Origin: an uncultured Clostridia bacterium
GTDB taxonomy: Bacteria; Bacillota; Clostridia; Oscillospirales; Oscillospiraceae
Direction of reading: 5' to 3'
DNA length: 64,000 nucleotides
NCBI GenBank assembly: GCA_937894515.1
Contig: CALCRH010000036.1
Span: 41,855-105,854 of the forward strand
Position 1 is the stretch's first letter; the number at the start of each line of letters is the position of its first letter. Position numbers and translations under genes: made by a program. This document shows, piece by piece, positions 60,102 through 64,000 of this stretch. The notes under the pieces were generated by a model. The model saw only the letters and a list, made by a program, of their open reading frames with translations, searched no databases and had not been told where the DNA came from.

Positions 60102-60932
60102 TTACTTGTCAGCGAGGAGTTTCTCTACCACACCGCCCAGCCAATCGCCCTCGAAGGTCTCGATGGCACCGTCATCCACCAGCTTGGCAAGTTTGGGGTC
60201 AATGGGCATCTTTGCCAGAACCGGCAGGCCGTATTTGGCAGCGGCCTCCTCCGTCTTGCCCTCACCGAAGGGATAGAGCTTCTTGCCGCAGTCGGGGCAT
60301 TCCATGTAGCTCATGTTCTCCACGATGCCGACGATGGGGATGTTCATCATCTGCGCCATCTTGACCGCCTTTTCCACCACCATGCTCACCAGCTCCTGCG
60401 GGCTGGCAACTACGATAATGCCGTCCACCGGCAGGGTCTGGAACACGTTCAGCGCCACATCACCGGTTCCGGGAGGCATATCCACGAACATATAATCCAC
60501 GTCTTCCCACAGCACATCGCCCCAGAACTGCTGCACCACGCCGCCAATGACCGGGCCGCGCCAGATGACGGGGTCAGTCTCGTTCTCCAGCAGCAGGTTG
60601 ACGCTCATCAGCTGGATGCCGGTCATGGTGCTCACGGGGATAATGGCATCGGCTGTTCCCTCAGCCCGGGTGTGGACACCGAATGCCTTGGGAATGGAGG
60701 GACCGGTGATGTCGGCGTCCAGAATGGCTACATTGTAGCCCTCACGCCGGACGCTGACGGCCAACTGGCTGGTCACCATGGACTTGCCCACGCCGCCTTT
60801 GCCGGAGACCACGCCGTAGACCTTGCCCACGCGACAGCCTTCGTGCAGAGGCTTGATCTGGAAGGGGCTTCCGCCCTCGCGCTCGCCGCAGTCTTTGCCG
60901 CAGCTGCTGCAATCATGATTACAATCGCTCAT
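60102..60932 (-). CDS. Mrp/NBP35-family Fe-S carrier ATPase
   Basis: A 276-residue P-loop ATPase that carries or inserts Fe-S clusters. It has CNHDCSSCGKDC at the N-terminus (NBP35-like cysteines), GVVSGKGGVGKSMVTSQLAV (deviant Walker A), FVDMPPGTGD and ENMSYMECPDCGKK (CxxC). AAAGGAG lies 9 bases before the ATG at 60932, preferred over ATG 60938, which is only 3 bases away. A promoter at 60963-60990 overlaps the end of the upstream gene. Confidence 0.92.
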   Translation of the reverse strand: MSDCNHDCSSCGKDCGEREGGSPFQIKPLHEGCRVGKVYGVVSGKGGVGKSMVTSQLAVSVRREGYNVAILDADITGPSIPKAFGVHTRAEGTADAIIPVSTMTGIQLMSVNLLLENETDPVIWRGPVIGGVVQQFWGDVLWEDVDYMFVDMPPGTGDVALNVFQTLPVDGIIVVASPQELVSMVVEKAVKMAQMMNIPIVGIVENMSYMECPDCGKKLYPFGEGKTEEAAAKYGLPVLAKMPIDPKLAKLVDDGAIETFEGDWLGGVVEKLLADK

Positions 60933-60962
60933 TTTCATACGCTCCTTTGTATAATATCATAT

Positions 60963-60990
60963 AGTATATTCAACTTTCCTTACAATTCAA
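60963..60990 (-). promoter_or_regulatory. Promoter of the Mrp gene
   Basis: On the - strand TTGAAT (60990-60985) and TATACT (60968-60963) with a 16-base spacer. Confidence 0.6.
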
Positions 60991-62848
60991 TACAGGTCAC
61001 ATTTTTTTGCCCGCGCAGATAATCCTGCTCCCGTTTCTGACAGGAGAACAGGAGGATTTGACGGTGGCTGCTCTGCTCCAGCAGATAGTCAAGCGCGGCA
61101 TGGAGTCGCTCCTCGTCAAAGCTCAAAAGCGCATCGTCCAGAATCAGCGGCGGGTTATTCTCTGCCGGCAGGACCATATCGCAGATCGCCAGACGCACGG
61201 CGAGATAGAGCTGATCGGTGGTGCCCTGACTCAAGAGGGACAGGCTGTGCATGACAGGATCGCTCTGCTCCTGGGCAGAGATGGCGAAGTCGCGGTTCAG
61301 CAGGACTTTATCGTAACGTCCGCCGGTGATCTTGCGGAAAATTTCAGCGGCACACGCGCCCAAGGCGGGAGAAAAGCGGCTTTGCAGGGTGTTATTGGCT
61401 TCGGTCAGGGCGTCCATTGCCAGAGAAATGGCATCATATTCGGTTTGCAGCAGGGTAAGCTGCTCCTGCTTCTGCTGCAACTGCATACGCAAGCCCTCTG
61501 CACTGCCGAATGATTGCAATTGGCCGGACAGCATATCCAGTCGGGAACGGAGACGGACAATCTCCTCCTTGACAGCGGGAAGCTGCATGGCAATTTGTTC
61601 TGCGCTGAACGCAGGGGCGGGCAATTCTGCCAGCGGTACCGGCTGAACCTGAGGCAGACTGTCATAGAGAGTGCGGTATTGCTCAAGCGCTTCGGCGGCG
61701 TTCTGGGCGCTTTGCTGCAAAAGCCGGTATTCGCCGAGTTGCTGCTGCAAGGCGGCAACTGCCGCGGCCTGCTGAGTAAGTGTAGCGCGATAAGCGCGGT
61801 TCCTGGTGGAAACGATAGTGCTCAGGATGCCAAAGGGAATGGCGACACAGATGCAGAGAAGACCGCTCCACAGGGGAAGCTTCCATATGTATAATAGGAT
61901 GCTGGCGATGAGGCAGAGTGCAATGCCCGCAAGGGGAATCCAGTTTGGAAGCGGCTTTTTGGGAGGTGCTGGGTGCAGCTTCTTTTGCAGGGCATCCTCG
62001 CTGACATCGTGCAGGGGGTGGGATTCCATTACCGCCTGCGCGGCGACAGCCTTGTCGCGGAGCCCCTGCAGCTTGCTCTCGGCCTCCTGCCGTTGGCGAA
62101 GGGATTGGCGATATCGGTTCTGCGCGTCAAGCTGCTGCCAGAGCGCTTGCTGCGTTTGCAGATCTCGAAGCTGTGAATTGGCTTCATCAAGCTGCCGGCG
62201 GGTACGATCCAGTTCGTCGTTGATGGCGGAAAAAGCATCTGCCTGCTGCTGCAGTGCGGCGATTTCAGTTTCTAAAGCGGGAATCAATCCGGTTCGGTTG
62301 TGTTTGCGGCGATTGAGCTGCTTTTTCAGCCGCTCATAGCTTTCGGAATAGCTGGTGTCCTCTTCGCCGGTGGTGATCAGGGCGGCGATACGGCGTTCCA
62401 GTTCAGCGTCCTGACTGACCGCCAAGCTGTTCTGCCCGATAAAGGCGCTGCGCTCATAGATCTCGCGGGAGACTCCAAGCAGAGTTTCGCCCGCATCGGC
62501 GGCAGTCAAATCCGGAACATTTTCCGCCGTGCCGGTATAGACGCAGGAAAAGTCGGCCATCGGGGCGATGAGTCGTTTGGTCAGCCGCTGAAGCGTATAG
62601 GATTTACCGTTTGCCTCGAGAGTGATGCTGCCCTGCATATTGCCGCCGCTCCATGGCTGGTAGCGGTTTTTGTCGGCGAGCAGACTGCGATCCCTCGTGT
62701 TGAGACCGTATAACATATTTAATATGAAGCGGGACCAGGTGGTTTTACCGGATTCATTGGGGGCGTAGATACAGTTCAAACCTGGTGAAAGGGACAGATT
62801 TCCATCTTTCAGCTTGCCAAAAGTTGCATGAAGTTCTTCAAAATGCAT
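60980..62848 (-). CDS. YhaN/SbcC-like SMC-type ATPase with membrane hairpin
   Basis: A 622-residue AAA ATPase of the SMC/Rad50/YhaN type. Walker A is APNESGKTT at 29-37, and the ABC-like signature is LSLLSQGTTDQLYLAVRLA with LILDDALLSFDEER near the C-terminus. Two long coiled coils (about 150-290 and 350-480) flank a hydrophobic hairpin at about 303-346. That hairpin holds two membrane-like segments where SbcC/Rad50 have a zinc hook. The metallophosphoesterase partner (YhaO/SbcD-like) that usually precedes it is absent; the rRNA operon starts there instead. GGGGGGT precedes the ATG. Confidence 0.85.
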   Translation of the reverse strand: MHFEELHATFGKLKDGNLSLSPGLNCIYAPNESGKTTWSRFILNMLYGLNTRDRSLLADKNRYQPWSGGNMQGSITLEANGKSYTLQRLTKRLIAPMADFSCVYTGTAENVPDLTAADAGETLLGVSREIYERSAFIGQNSLAVSQDAELERRIAALITTGEEDTSYSESYERLKKQLNRRKHNRTGLIPALETEIAALQQQADAFSAINDELDRTRRQLDEANSQLRDLQTQQALWQQLDAQNRYRQSLRQRQEAESKLQGLRDKAVAAQAVMESHPLHDVSEDALQKKLHPAPPKKPLPNWIPLAGIALCLIASILLYIWKLPLWSGLLCICVAIPFGILSTIVSTRNRAYRATLTQQAAAVAALQQQLGEYRLLQQSAQNAAEALEQYRTLYDSLPQVQPVPLAELPAPAFSAEQIAMQLPAVKEEIVRLRSRLDMLSGQLQSFGSAEGLRMQLQQKQEQLTLLQTEYDAISLAMDALTEANNTLQSRFSPALGACAAEIFRKITGGRYDKVLLNRDFAISAQEQSDPVMHSLSLLSQGTTDQLYLAVRLAICDMVLPAENNPPLILDDALLSFDEERLHAALDYLLEQSSHRQILLFSCQKREQDYLRGQKNVTCIEL

Positions 62849-63202
62849 ACATTACCCCCCTTCTGCATATTCTTTTATATTATAGCACAATCATGCGAAA
62901 AAGCCAACCTGAAACATCCTTTGAAAAACTGGAAAAAATCACAAAAATTTTTTCAAAAAATTGTTGACAAGGGAGAGAAAGCGTGGTAATATTTCAACTG
63001 TTCCGCGGTTTGGTGGGACGTGTACCTTGTAAATTAAACAATGAACGAACGAAAAGCACCAGAAGTCGCAGAAATGCGACGGACGAAGCTTGCTCTCGTC
63101 GGGTTTAGTCAATTACCGATGAGAGTAAGGATAAAAAGTTTTTGAAGCTATGACAAATAGCTCTGTAACGGTTTAACCACTCTTATGAGTGATTAGATAC
63201 GA
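62849..63202. other. rRNA promoter and leader region
   Basis: A 354-base gene-free stretch between the YhaN-like gene (-) and 16S rRNA (+). A-tracts at 62930-62960 could form an UP element before the rRNA promoter. The leader (63000-63202) contains inverted repeats, presumably for antitermination and processing; exact boxes could not be identified with confidence. Confidence 0.6.
62964..62992 (+). promoter_or_regulatory. rRNA operon promoter
   Basis: A consensus TTGACA (62964-62969) and TAATAT (62987-62992) with a 17-base spacer, preceded by A/T tracts. Confidence 0.82.

Positions 63203-64000
<798 letters not shown>

Noticed and set aside
60078..61022. A 314-codon + strand frame opposite the Mrp ATPase
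   Set aside because: His/Leu-rich antisense shadow; the - strand product has all Mrp motifs.

Overview
The window reads as a chromosomal segment of a low-GC-lineage Gram-positive anaerobe of the Clostridia, most likely an Oscillospirales/Oscillospiraceae-type gut commensal. This is inferred from the partial 16S rRNA gene at the right end, sepF and divIVA, pyruvate phosphate dikinase, a CIRCE-controlled groESL, RNase J, GdpP, RicT, AGGAGG-type ribosome binding sites throughout, and gene orders typical of Firmicutes (gdpP-rplI-dnaB, tilS-hpt-ftsH, holB-ricT). No species name can be given from the sequence alone. Coding density is high and codon use strongly prefers C/G in third positions, which creates many long antisense shadow frames.

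Layout. 1-7.1 kb (+): mutL (5' truncated by the window edge), miaA, hfq, a membrane-fusion-like protein, a YggS-type PLP protein, sepF, divIVA and a HAD phosphatase. 7.1-12.2 kb (-): a tiny protein that is little more than a signal peptide and a sorting-signal-like tail, a LysM/G5/M23 cell-wall protein, and the operon holB-ricT-Cof-type phosphatase. 12.5-21.2 kb (+): ppdK, then a BMP-type (nucleoside-like) ABC import operon with a fucose-isomerase-like enzyme inside it. 21.2-31.9 kb: a decayed DUF554 gene, then a sugar salvage region with a small membrane protein, ROK-like kinase, NahK-like sugar 1-kinase, CBM9-like protein, CUT1 ABC binding protein and two permeases (no ATPase), galE, a nucleotidyltransferase, and a secreted Ig-like/NlpC-like protein.

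32.0-34.6 kb holds three tRNA genes (Met, Glu, Val; - strand) and beside them a small accessory-looking island: an XRE repressor divergent from a 52-residue ribbon-helix-helix-like protein with two matching operators, then an SLC1-type transporter carrying an N-terminal GHKL-ATPase-like domain. 34.7-39.2 kb (-): groEL and groES, separated by an unusual array of six hairpins, a lipid kinase and a THUMP-type 23S rRNA methyltransferase. 39.4-41.8 kb (+): an HTH-NfeD fusion with paired palindromic operators, an SPFH protein and two small conserved proteins. 41.8-44.5 kb (-): FAH-family hydrolase and RNase J. 44.8-53.0 kb (+): gdpP-rplI-dnaB-tilS-hpt-lepB-ftsH. 53.3-58.3 kb (+): a complete branched-chain-amino-acid type importer livJHMGF, followed by a TauE/SafE exporter and a small lipoprotein. 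59.8-60.1 kb is almost entirely palindromic. 60.1-62.8 kb (-): an Mrp/NBP35 ATPase and a YhaN/SbcC-like ATPase with a membrane hairpin. From 62.96 kb an rRNA promoter and leader run into 16S rRNA, which leaves the window.

Most of the window is housekeeping. The parts most worth following are the HTH-NfeD/SPFH module, the XRE/RHH/GHKL-SLC1 island beside the tRNAs, the permuted NlpC-like Ig protein, the transporter operon with a fucose-isomerase-like enzyme, the hexosamine-type salvage cluster, and the three classes of palindromic intergenic elements. No CRISPR array, complete insertion sequence or prophage was seen.
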